A DNA stretch of 64,000 nt from Crambe crambe (lineage: Eukaryota; Porifera; Demospongiae; Poecilosclerida; Crambeidae), in assembly GCA_963924555.1 (NCBI GenBank), contig OZ004584.1, forward strand, positions 7,811,001-7,875,000, in the 5' to 3' direction. Of the stretch, positions 13,797 through 27,262 are shown one piece after another. The translations under genes and the position numbers were made by a program. The notes beneath the pieces were generated by a model. That model had not been told where the DNA came from and did no database searches. It saw only the letters and a program-made list of their open reading frames with translations. Positions within the stretch are counted from its first letter, which is position 1; each line of letters begins with the position of its first letter.

Positions 13797-15561
13797 ATGG
13801 ATTCATGCTCTGAGACTGAAGAAGATAGAGAAGCTGTATTGGTGAGGGATGCGGTGCAATACCTTCAGGATGCTATTTACCCTCCAGGTAATGTAACTAC
13901 TAACTAGAGTCTATTGCTAGCCATACAGCCAGTAGTAAATCAGCTTGAGATTGTAGATACCTATATCACCACCCATGCTAACGTTCTTTGTAGGAGCTAC
14001 TAAGAATGAAAAGAGGATCATTTATAGAAAAGGCAGAGAGAATTATTGTGAGAAAGAGTGAAGTGTTTTTCAAGAAGAAAGGTGGAGAGCAAGTGAGTTA
14101 TACTGTAAATCTGCATGCATACCTGCAATAAAAATGTTAAAATATAAATATGTGTAGCTACTGTCTCAAGTTGCATTTTGCTACAGGCGTGTTATATTTC
14201 AGAAAGATTGAGAATTTTGGAGTCTTGCCACTCAGAGCCAACTTTTGGACACCTAGGGTTGAAGAAAACAGTGGCACGTATTAATGAGAGATTCATTTGG
14301 CCTGGAATCATAAAAGCTGTTAATGAATTTGTGAGTTATAATTCTGTCTATAATTATAATTAATTTTATTCTGTGCTACCAGCATGCAAGCAATGGTCAT
14401 AATATTAGCAAGGACGTATCGACCCGCCGAAGGCGGGGAGAGGGCATGCAACTCCTATACAGGCTGTATAGCCACCGAAATGCTGGAGGTTACTAAAAAT
14501 AGATTGCGGTTTGGCGTCACATTTCATCACTAAGTATACCGCACACGCGCGCGCAAACAGCTAGCCGGCCGGCCGGCTTTCAACTCCAAAGCCACAGTCC
14601 TTTGAAAGCATGCATGGCTGAGGCAAATTTCGAATTAGACCAGGAATTGATAACTAAAAGATTGAGCTTAACGAGCCTACTTCCGCCGTTGAGGCTACAG
14701 CTGGAGAAGCAAACTTAGTCAGCAACTTCTGACGAACAGATTGAAGTACAAATAGGTTCTACAGTCCTTCTACTTCTTCAATACATTCCTTGCGGAGTTC
14801 TGGTGACTCCATCTCGATCTGTAGGGCTATACTATAGTACTTGTAGTGCTAGCTGGTGTAGCTACGTCATATGATATTAAATGGTCAGCTGATTTAATTC
14901 ATGAGCTCACCACGCGTCATCGCATGCGCGCGTATAGCGCACTGAAATCTATTTTTAGTAACCTGCAGCATTTCGGTGGCTATACAGCCTGTATGGGAGT
15001 TGCATGCCCTCTCCCCGCCTTCGGCGGGTCGATACGCCCTTGATATTAGCTATTATCATTTTGGTGATGGCATAGGTTGACAAATGTGACGCTTGCCAGA
15101 GGTGTCGGCACAACCATGCAAGATTAGAAATGACCAATCAAATTTGCCAGTGCATGCGAGGCCATGGTGACCAGACATTTTGAGATTGTTATTTTGAACC
15201 CTGTAGGTGGGTACAATTGTGGACTTTTTGCACTTGCATCAGCGTGTGCAATGGCCAGGACCCCTCGACTATCAGATTTGACGAGGCAATGATGTGGCAA
15301 CATTTGATAGATGGGTTGTCAAACAAACTGTTAATGCCATTCCCTGGGACCAGGAAAATTAAAAGGCGTGTGAAGAAGCTTGTACCAGCAAGAACAGAGG
15401 TGGTCAAGGTGTACTGCACATGCAGACTGCCGGATGATGGTTGAGTGTTACCAATGTAAAGAATGGTAGCTACCACACAAGTTGTGTCAAGATTCCCAGA
15501 ACATTATAGACAATCGGAAGAAGTGGAACTGTGGTAGATGTATTCTCTTAGCTGTGTTGAG
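13797..15561 (+). pseudogene. Ginger-like integrase/ULP1/PHD polyprotein remnant
   Basis: The probable start MDSCSETEEDREAV lies at 13797. Later pieces match integrase N-terminal sequence (KAERIIVRKSEVFFKKKGG near 14030-14090), then the H2C2 zinc finger: SCHSEPTFGHLGLKKT at about 14220-14270 and CDACQRC at about 15085, separated by an intron into which the MITE inserted. Next, without a DDE core, comes a ULP1-like cysteine protease end (GYNCGLFALA at about 15208, then RFDEAMMWQHLIDGL and MPFPGTRKIKRRVKK in another frame). Last is a broken PHD finger (VYCTCRLPDDG, YHTSCVKIP, KKWNCGRC) up to about 15545. At least three frameshifts or stops make it a pseudogene. The same domains occur in Ginger-derived genes such as GIN1 and KRBA2 (integrase part). 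Confidence 0.7.
14409..15042. mobile_element. 634-bp foldback MITE nested in the Ginger-like element
   Basis: Long inverted arms of about 90 bases begin CAAGGACGTATCGACCCGCC and end with the complement. Flanks share ATATTAG (14402-14408 and 15043-15049), consistent with a 7-9 bp target duplication. The middle has no gene. It sits in an intron of the decayed integrase gene. Confidence 0.85.
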
Positions 15562-16173
15562 ATTATTGAGTTGGGGGACTTACTTCAGTATGGAGGGGGA
15601 CCATTTTTTGCTGCCAAATTTGGTCCGGGAGGGGGACCATAATTTGCTTGGGGGGACTGTATTTGGCAGCCAATTTTGGTCCAGGGGACTGATTTTGGCA
15701 GCTACTTTTGGTCCGGGGGGACCGCTTTTGGGGGGGACCGAATTTCGCGTGACAGGCTACAGCTGGGAGTGTCCTTGTTGATGGAATGGACGTGTCTGTA
15801 TTAACGCTAGGCGTCAGCTTTGCGTACACAATTCCAAGTTTCTCAGCAATACAGGTCTCCCTGAGACAAGCCACAATACAGGTGGAATTGTCTGACGGAT
15901 CTGGTCAATTATTCGATGGCTTTCTGCAGTCACACACAAGCCTTCCAGCCAACTCTTCCAACATTCCTTTCTGTATAATAATCAGAAAACACTGCTTTGT
16001 TCCAGTAAGTAAACTAGACTAGCTAGGCTGTAGCTAGCTATGTGTTGATGAAGTGATAGAAGTAATCAAGCATCATGACTTCATGTACAGGTTGAAGAAT
16101 TCTGCAAAGTTGTTTATGTGCGCCATTTAAGAACTGTCAAGGATCATGGGCTTTTGGTCATAATGGAGTGGAG

Positions 16174-16280
16174 CTAGTCTGGTGAACCATCCCCGGCCAC
16201 TTCCGCAGCACTGGATGTAGTGCTGGTGATACAATACATCCAGTGCTGCGGAAGTGGCCGGGGATGGTTCACCAGACTAG
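16174..16280. repeat. Perfect 46-bp inverted repeat (hairpin)
   Basis: Arms 16174-16219 and 16235-16280 are exact complements with a 15-base loop, and both outer ends read CTAGTCTGG/CCAGACTAG. A second hairpin with the same ends lies at 47001-47078. The right arm is open in the HIRAN reading frame, the left arm brings a stop codon. Confidence 0.95.
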
Positions 16281-16847
16281 TACGAGATGTGATTCAGTGT
16301 GGAGGAACTGTAGATGTGAGGTTAGCACCAGAGCCTGAAAATCCATTTGATGCCAACGCCATTGCTTTCCAGTGCATGCACCATGGTGAATGGAAGACAA
16401 TTGGGTATGTAGTTGCAGAGGTATGTGAAGATGTTTTGGCTGCTATTGAGAGTGAGGATATCCTTTCAGTTCAATTTGCCTGGGTGAAGTACAAACTTTG
16501 GAAGAAAAGTCCTGGGTTTTATGCTTCGATAACAATAACTAGAAAAGGTGAATGGTCCAAGAAAGTTTTTGAATCTAGAAACACTTTTTCATGAGATCAA
16601 AGCATCAGCCATCAGTACACTGCTAGCTGTGTTTACTCCAGTATGTACATTCAGGAATTTTGCAACGCCCACATGTTAGCCTACCTCTTCACATGATCAG
16701 TGCACATAGAACTTCAAAAATGGTTCTTAGCAAAGTAAGATTTAAGCTGAAGATTAACAAGTGAACTCTATTTAGAAAATGATTGTGATCACACCATGAT
16801 ATGTAAATTTACTGGGAAAAAAAAATGTACTTAATGTGGCTGATCTA

Positions 16848-19800
16848 TCATGAGTAAGAGTGTTCAGAGAGGTGAATAGGGACACTAGGTGGAGGTGGGC
16901 AGCTCATTGGGGGGTTATGAAATCGTGCTCTGACATTTAGACTTCGATTGAGGGGCATGGTGGCACGGCCACTTTTAAAGACCACACTAGATTCAACAGC
17001 TGGAGGTCTCTGAGCCTTCTTTGATTTTTTAGGTTCGATGTCAAAATGAGGCAGTTTACCCTCATAAAACCTATCATGACTAGAAGTGTAGTAATAGAAA
17101 GGTAAGTTTGGGTTTATTCTTTTTTTGAATTCCTGGCAAATTTTCCTCCATCCAATCTTTACTTGCTTTAGGGTGAAATTTTTGCCCACTAGATCTCTGA
17201 TGACACTAAAAAAATACTCAACGTCATCAGTAGTGCTGGCCCGTGGGTTTTCTGGTGGTAGCCCTTCATCCACAAGTTCTATCCGTCTCCATTCAGTAGT
17301 CTCAATCAAGGCCACTACTGCAACTAAAACTCGCCTGGTAAACCCACGTACTCTAGTGATATCCCTACATTCAAGATGACATGAAACTCTAAATGCACAT
17401 ACACAGAATACAACCTGCAGCTTACTTGTTAACCTCCAATGTGCTGAAATCATAATTACTATGGTGCCATGGCATCAGGTCATCCAAGATGTAGTTGAAA
17501 AATTGGTAATTTAAATGACACCTTTCCAGATTTGAGAGCCCTCTCTCATCCACAGCCCTCCAACCATTAACCACACGGATATACTTGGCCTCTTCAGTGT
17601 AACCCTTGCGTTCCATGAAATCAGCAAGAGGTAAAGAGAACATTCTCTCTGCATCTTGCACAGACTGTTTTCGCAGCCCAACAAGAGCAGGGTATGTAAG
17701 GCCAGTTGCTTCGTTGCCGAGTGCCTCAACAAATCGCTCCAGTTTGATACCATCAGGGCCTCCCTCCCGAGTGCACTTTGCAATTCTCTATTATGACAGG
17801 TCATGTTAACATCCTTTTTAGAAAATAATGTGAGCTAACCTTGAGAACATGTGCTGGATCCTCTCTCTCATACCATGCATGCCCAGTGTCTGGGTGCACT
17901 TCAGGGCAGTGTAAATGAACTCTAAATGGAGTTCCCTTCTGGTCATACTCACAAACTCTATGAGAAAACTCTAGTTGTGATAGAATTGATCTCAGCTTGT
18001 CTACACGTTCTTCAGTCTCCACACTTTGTCCTACATAAAATAATAGACATAATGTCCATAAAATCATTTGATCACCTCTCTTCCAAGCATGATATGGATA
18101 TCCCGCTGGAACTGTGCGGGAACGCAGCCTTGATATTACATCATCCCAAGACAGGCTTTGTTGTACTAGCCAAAGGAATACTTCACGCAATAGTGTTGAA
18201 GGAACTACTGGACTTGGGTTGTTAGCTGTAATCAGCGGGGTAGTGGATACTGCAATATCAAGAAAAATATTATACATGACACATGACAATTATATCCTTA
18301 CATTCAAGCTTAGGGGTCAGCATCGCTAGCATGGTGCTCTCTGACAAGCGAGCATACTTTGCTCGTACTTCAGAACGAATCTGAAAAACAGAAATTGGTC
18401 TAGTGTATCCTTTATTCCTCATCGAATTGAACTCTCCATTGCTACAGAATCCTACAAATAAATAAATACAGTAACCACTAGTTTGAAACTAGGACAAAAT
18501 CCTATCAAGTCAATTGAATGTACCAAATCAGACTACAGTGAGAGTTAAGATTAGTGTGGATCCATGCATGCCAACTGTGCTCAAGCAACACTTCCTTCTA
18601 TTACACAGTACTAAGTGCTTGCTAACATACCAACAACTTCCATCCCTCTAGCCTTCATGGTCTTCAAAATGTCACAAATCAAGCCACGCATGGTGGTCTC
18701 ATTGATAGAGGCATACGGAAGCAGCTGGATTGGTAATGCATATGGTTTAACCTGCCGTTGTTCACTACTAATCATCATCACATAAACATTGGTGGCTGGA
18801 GTGCGCTTGTGGCGATAAAGAGCTCGAATGAAAGATGTCAGTCGCTGACGGATGTTGGTCAAGAGCAGGGCAGGATTTGACACCTCCATACCACCTTCTA
18901 GGTAGCCAAGCAGTGCATCAACATTGACCACAATTTGTTGGCGTTCTTCAATCAATTTCTGTAGTTCTTCAACTGTCCATCCAGCAGAAAACAATTCATT
19001 TGTCCCACACTTGGCTTCCCTTGCTTTTTCACTATAGGTTTTCTCAGCAGTCTGAAGAGCTAAAAATAGAAAATAGGCATGCATAGAAATTTTCTTTATA
19101 ATTACACATACTTTTTACAAGGAACTCTTTCTCCTCCAAAAGAATACCACGACACTTTCTAAGATCTTCAACAGCATCGGGTGTCAGGGAAGCTACTAGA
19201 TTAAGAAGACTTCTATATGACTGGTACAACTGTTGTAAACTGCCAGTATTCAAATCCACATCACCTGACCACTCCAAACGCATTGACTCCCCTAGACCAG
19301 CAACCAAATCACACCCATCACCTTTCAGCCACCAATTGCAGTTGGGGTTACTTCGGTGAGCAGTTTCAAGCATCTTGATCTGTTCTCCCAAATAATAATA
19401 GTATTAATCATAAATACACATAGTACCTGAATCTGTGATCCTGTAGACATTTCACTGCCTGCTATGTTTCTTTCCAGCTGTCTCTCGGAAAGTCCAGGAA
19501 TGTTTACCCGTGCCTAAGTTTTGTAGTTGTAACATCATGATTACCAAAACAACCACCACTTACTTGTAATGGGTCCATCAAATCAGGAGAAGTATATGTA
19601 GAATCACCCTGATTTGTTGCTTCAACTTTAAACATGGGCCCACAGAATAGCTTTACCCATTTGGTTCCAAACAACGAAAACATAGACACCAACCATTGCC
19701 GGTAATCATCTGGGCAGCGAATCTTCACCAAGCAAAAACAACAACAGCAACAACACATAACTTTTTAAAAGAGTTTACATCATTCATACCTGCTGTACAC

Positions 19801-20768
19801 GAGTTGAACTGTAAAAGTTCACACAATGTTCCAACAGTCCCATTGGCATCCTCGTGACAGGTAGACGGGATTCATCACTGTTTGGACGCTTAGTTCCAAT
19901 GGCTTTCACCAGATTGTACACCACATTTGTTCGACCTGCTTCACTAAGCTTCAACATAGCTGCCAAAGATAGCTGAAGGAAATCACTGGGGATAATTACA
20001 CCAGAACAGGACAAAACGTGTTTCTGAAACAACTTTGAAATGAAGGACAGTTGATCATCAGGGTGAGCTAATGCTAGAGACTCAGTTGTTTCCAGAAATA
20101 GCTTATCCAAGTCAATATCCTTGTCACGTGGTGATGGTAGTAGAGTGAGCAATCCTTGTGGAAAATAGTAATCCACTGCTTCAGAAGGATTGCTGAAGCG
20201 TAATTTTAAATCCTTTTGGATTTTGCTCCGACAGCCACCAGCTATAATAGTTTACAATCACAGCTAATTTATTATGTAGACATCAAATTCTTACATGACC
20301 GTGAACTTCGAATTTGCTTGCTAAGATAATCCACAGTTTCAATCCAAAAATAATGACAAGTTTTAAAACTTGGCCATTTATCCTTGTATCCTTTCAAATA
20401 AACAAACTTCACCAGTTCTTTCACCTCTTCTTCCTTCCACCAGGTTGCCTTAGTCTTTAATGAGCATTATCATTAATTTTGATATCATCATTGCTAGCTA
20501 TTATTACCTGCAACGACTGAGTAGTGCAAAAATTCAAAACCTTTCTTGCAGAAACAGCCGAGCCCCTACAACTCTCAGCTAGAGCAAGGGTTCTAGGATC
20601 AGTGTTCTCGATCTGCAGTAAAGCTTCAGGCGAGGAGGCCACCATCAACCTGCTCCTCTGTTTCTTTGATGGTTGCCTAGGGGTACTTGACGTCGATAAC
20701 GCACGCATAACGCACAACACACTATCAGGACTGCTAGCCGCAGCTTCTCCATGCACTCGCTTAGCCAT
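16848..20768 (-). CDS. Eleven-exon DDE/RNase-H-like transposase of the outer element
   Basis: Exons in order of transcription (approximate): 20768-20508, 20454-20295, 20241-19790, 19722-19564, 19514-19427, 19386-19113, 19060-18632, 18451-18302, 18251-17840, 17785-17425, 17371-16848. The start MAKRVHGEAAASSP is chosen; an upstream in-frame ATG exists at 20810. Visible parts: a Myb/SANT-like tryptophan-rich segment in exon 2 (WWKEEEVKELVKFVYLKGY); a block like the first strands of an RNase H fold in exon 7 (YVMMISSEQRQVKPYALPIQ); a conserved acidic segment with REDPAHVLKRI, reminiscent of the D-P-H-L-L-K block of P-element-like transposases; and STTDDVEYFFSVIRDLVGKNF, like their acidic block near the last catalytic Glu. 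The C-terminus ends PPPPSVPIHLSEHSYS. No internal stop was found in the exons, so it may still be functional. Superfamily assignment is uncertain. Confidence 0.65.
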
Positions 20769-20834
20769 CACAACGGTTGTCAAGAAAATGCTCAGATTAT
20801 CAACTGCCACGTGATTTCCGCTAATTTATCTGTT

Positions 20835-20894
20835 GCATGTGACTGGAATTTTGCAATCAAGGCTGATTGCAGTACGCATGTCGGACCTCCTCTG
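20835..20894. repeat. Right 60-bp terminal inverted repeat of the outer transposon
   Basis: This is the exact reverse complement of 13535-13594. The transposase start codon lies only about 65 bases inside this end, so the repeat probably overlaps the transposase promoter. Confidence 0.9.
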
Positions 20895-21046
20895 GGCTGA
20901 AGTATAGTGTCAAGCAACCTGCAATCCACTGTATCCGATATCCTCCTATCCTCCGAGCTCCCTTCCTTCTGCGCGCGCGCGTACGTGTACGCGTATGGCC
21001 GGCCATGGTGAGGGGAGGAGTCTGACTAGCGAGACTAGAAGTTACC

Positions 21047-24434
<3,388 letters not shown>

Positions 24435-27262
24435 TTATATTCATTATAAGTATATTTTTCTGGTACACTATTTTTATAATGTCTACAGTATGTCCCTGCC
24501 CTTTAGCTACCATTTCCGTATTTATATATACCGACCAAATAAACATAAACTGTGCACCAATTTCTATAAGATAAAGATTGTATGAAACATTATATGCTCA
24601 GATGTCAGTGTGGAAGGTAATTCCTGTAACCACAGCAGGTCAGACTCTCCCTCATTGCAGTATTCATGTTATACACTATCACTTGGACATTGAATCTGTA
24701 TCCATAGTAGCAATTCAGTCAGTTTTAGAGGAAAGATTATGGTATTGTGATAGCAATATTTCACAGCTTGCAAGAATCATTCCCATAGAATAGAATGGAA
24801 GCTCTCAAGATCCAAAAGATCATTAAAAGACTTCCTAGTATAGTAACTATATTATTTACCCCATTACTTTTAGTGTGTATATTTGACCCCATAACTGATT
24901 ACCCCTTACTTATAGCAGTACTTGTTTTAATTGATGACCCCATACCTTACCAACTAAGCCATATCCAACATTCTCGTTTACTCTATCAAATGAAAGTAGC
25001 TTTCCCAGTTGTCAACAGTACAGTACTGAAGAGTTGCAGCCTTCATCATGCACATTCACTGTCATTAACAACTAAAATAATATTATAGCTACTTTGCATA
25101 TTTATAATAATTATAGAGCCATCAAATAGTCTACTGCACCCTTTAGCTACTATGATGTGCCACACTGTAAATTGGAGTGTGGCTATAAAAATAAGCTTTC
25201 CTATCTTTAAGCTAACTAGCTAGCTATTATTTGGGATGTTTGCATTAACTTTCCCAATCCACAACATCATCTGTCACTGTATAAACACTGTGTACATTAT
25301 ATCTTTAAGCTACATAACTAGCTAGCTATTATTTGGGATGTTTGCATTAACTTTCCAAATGCACAACATCATCTGTAACTGTATAAACACTGTGTACATT
25401 ATGTGTATGCATGTTGTGGATATTTTCCTTCTCTTTCATATGTGTGTGTGTGTGTTTGTGTTTCTGCTAGGTTTCTGTAATAGCTATCTGTACAGTTTAC
25501 TATCTCAAAACAAACCTCTGGTTAATAGTTACCTGTTTATATGGGGTCACATGACATTCTGCCGGGTTGATTCTATTGTAGCTAGCTAGGTCCATCTATT
25601 CTTGTTTTCCTGTATACGTAGGATGAAAACATGATAGCTAATAATAAGAAGTATCCTAGCTAAATTCCTGAATCAGCTGTGAGCATGCTGTGGGTCAACC
25701 AGTTAATATACAGACATGCGATATCAACCCATTCAGTTTCTATCTGCAACTTCTACATCACTACTACATAACTACTACATGGTTCTACATCAGTTTCTAC
25801 ACAATCAGAGGTATCATAATATAGTTAGGAAGAAGGATTTATAGTTGCCATGCTGCCTTTCATAGGCTTATTCTTTCACATTCTAACTAGTTACTGACAT
25901 GCTAGAATCTGATGAAGTAAAGGGAGAATAATATCCAAGCAATTGCCTTGGTAGCAAACAACCCATCCTTTTGTCCTTCATAGAGAGGTTGTTCTCTTTT
26001 GGAGATCATTATAGCTAGCTACAAAGGTACTTTCAAGTTGTTGAGAGGTTTCTGTTCCTTGTCAGAGATTCCACTGATAATAAACAATAACAATGCAATG
26101 ATTTGGGATGTTCAGTGCATCGTATAGCCCCATTAAAAACAAGGTCAACTGTATCTGTAGTGCATGCATGCATGTTGTGGATATGTAGCTACGTAGATAG
26201 TTCACTTTCATGATGATATTGGAAACTGAGCATGCACACTCACCCCACAATGTTTGCTTTTTATTTCTATATAGGGGTCACATGACACTGCCTGCATGGT
26301 TAATTCTACTGTATAGGTCTATCTGGAAACATGATAGCTAGCTATAATAAGAAGTATCCTAAATTCCTGAATCAGCTATTGATGTGGGTCAACCTGTTAC
26401 TATACAGACATGCTTGGATAGTAATATCAACACAATCAGAGGTATAATAGCTAGATGCTTTATTCCCAGCCCTATCCTTGAGCTTTGTCTATGAAAACGT
26501 GTAGTACTTAGTCTATCATACTATCGTTCCCTGCTGCATTCAGATCTCTTGTTCATTATTGCATGAATGCGAACGTGTTTCTGCAGCATGTGTCTATAGC
26601 TAGCTATATAATGCTATAATTATAATTATTATAGCCATAGCAATTGGTCCATGGAACAGTCATCCTGCATAATGACAGCTATAGTATATATTGGGGGAAG
26701 GGGACATCATTGGAGCACAAAGTCTGTAGCTAGTTCCATCAACATTAGCTACTTGATCTGAGGAGCTATTCAGAAGACTCAGGTGATCCCTGCATTTTCC
26801 ATAATAGTTAACAGAATGCAGTGCTTAATGTAGTACGGTGTGGCTTGAGGTAATATCTACTCTAATGTATGTAGCTAGCTCATGGTGGGATAGCTATCCA
26901 ATGCATGCATGTAGTTATGACTAGTAAGATGCCTAGCTATACTCCAATGGATGTATGGCTAATAAGATCCAGTCTGAAGTCTGATAATGATAAGCTTGGT
27001 AGCTATAATAGCTACTGTAAATATTATTATGAGAGGAAAAACATTTCTTCTAAATGAAAGATGAAAGAGTAATGTGAGCTTGAGTATATGATTATAAAAA
27101 GTATGGGAACAAGGTGCTGGCTATGTACTGCATTTGCTCTGCTAACTGTCACAGAATTGGTCATAAAATTGACATAAACCCTACATCGCTGCTGCCATAT
27201 TATCCTTTTTGGCTACACCTTGTAGGGATAATAAGCTTGGTATAATATTTTTGCAGCTTTCA
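24435..27262. other. Intergenic region between copies 3 and 4, with a 100-bp tandem duplication
   Basis: No gene was found. It is related to the region between copies 1 and 2. A roughly 100-bp unit starting ATCTTTAAGCTA is repeated in tandem (about 25204-25300 and 25301-25400). Segments around 25640-25700 and 26340-26400 (ATTCCTGAATCAGCT, TGTGGGTCAACC) are repeated as well, showing local duplication. Confidence 0.5.

Larger units (their letters stand above)
13656..15754 (+). mobile_element. Ginger-like DNA transposon, internally deleted
   Basis: The 2.1-kb element starts TGTCACGC and ends GCGTGACA, has inverted repeats of roughly 90 bases rich in GGTCCCCC blocks, and is flanked by the 4-bp duplication GGCT (13652-13655, 15755-15758). 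TGT-type ends, a 4-bp duplication and an integrase-type product are the known marks of Ginger elements. The integrase catalytic core is missing, so this copy is non-autonomous. It holds a second, younger MITE. Confidence 0.75.
13647..16594 (+). pseudogene. HIRAN-domain gene of the outer transposon, interrupted by a Ginger-like element
   Basis: The original start is ATG ATG GCT at 13647-13655. The coding sequence resumes at 15759 (ACA GCT GGG), since a transposon and its GGCT duplication separate codons 3 and 4. Exon 1 then runs to 16004 (donor GTAAGT) and exon 2 starts at 16091. An in-frame TAG at about 16175 coincides with the left arm of a perfect hairpin. After the hairpin the frame continues to 16594 with the HIRAN signature EPENPFDANAIAF and IGYVV. 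HIRAN domains bind DNA ends in HLTF-like proteins and also occur in mobile-element proteins; here it presumably helps the transposon. With the insertion and the hairpin stop this copy is probably inactive, unless translation starts at a later ATG (15786, then 16220). Confidence 0.65.
13535..20894. mobile_element. Outer DNA transposon with HIRAN-protein gene and DDE-like transposase
   Basis: This is a 7.36-kb element bounded by perfect 60-bp inverted repeats and containing two convergent genes, a HIRAN-domain protein on the + strand and an 11-exon transposase on the - strand. Without the nested 2.1-kb Ginger-like insertion it would be about 5.3 kb. The transposase shows features seen in RNase-H-fold transposases but I cannot place it in a named superfamily. 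Flanking bases (GCGGAGT on the left, GGCTGAAG on the right) do not match, so the ends may have been rearranged, or flanks deleted, after insertion. Confidence 0.75.

Noticed and set aside
15600..15754. GC-rich GGTCCGGGGGGACC repeats as a regulatory island
   Set aside because: They are the right inverted end of the Ginger-like element, matched by 13656-13745.
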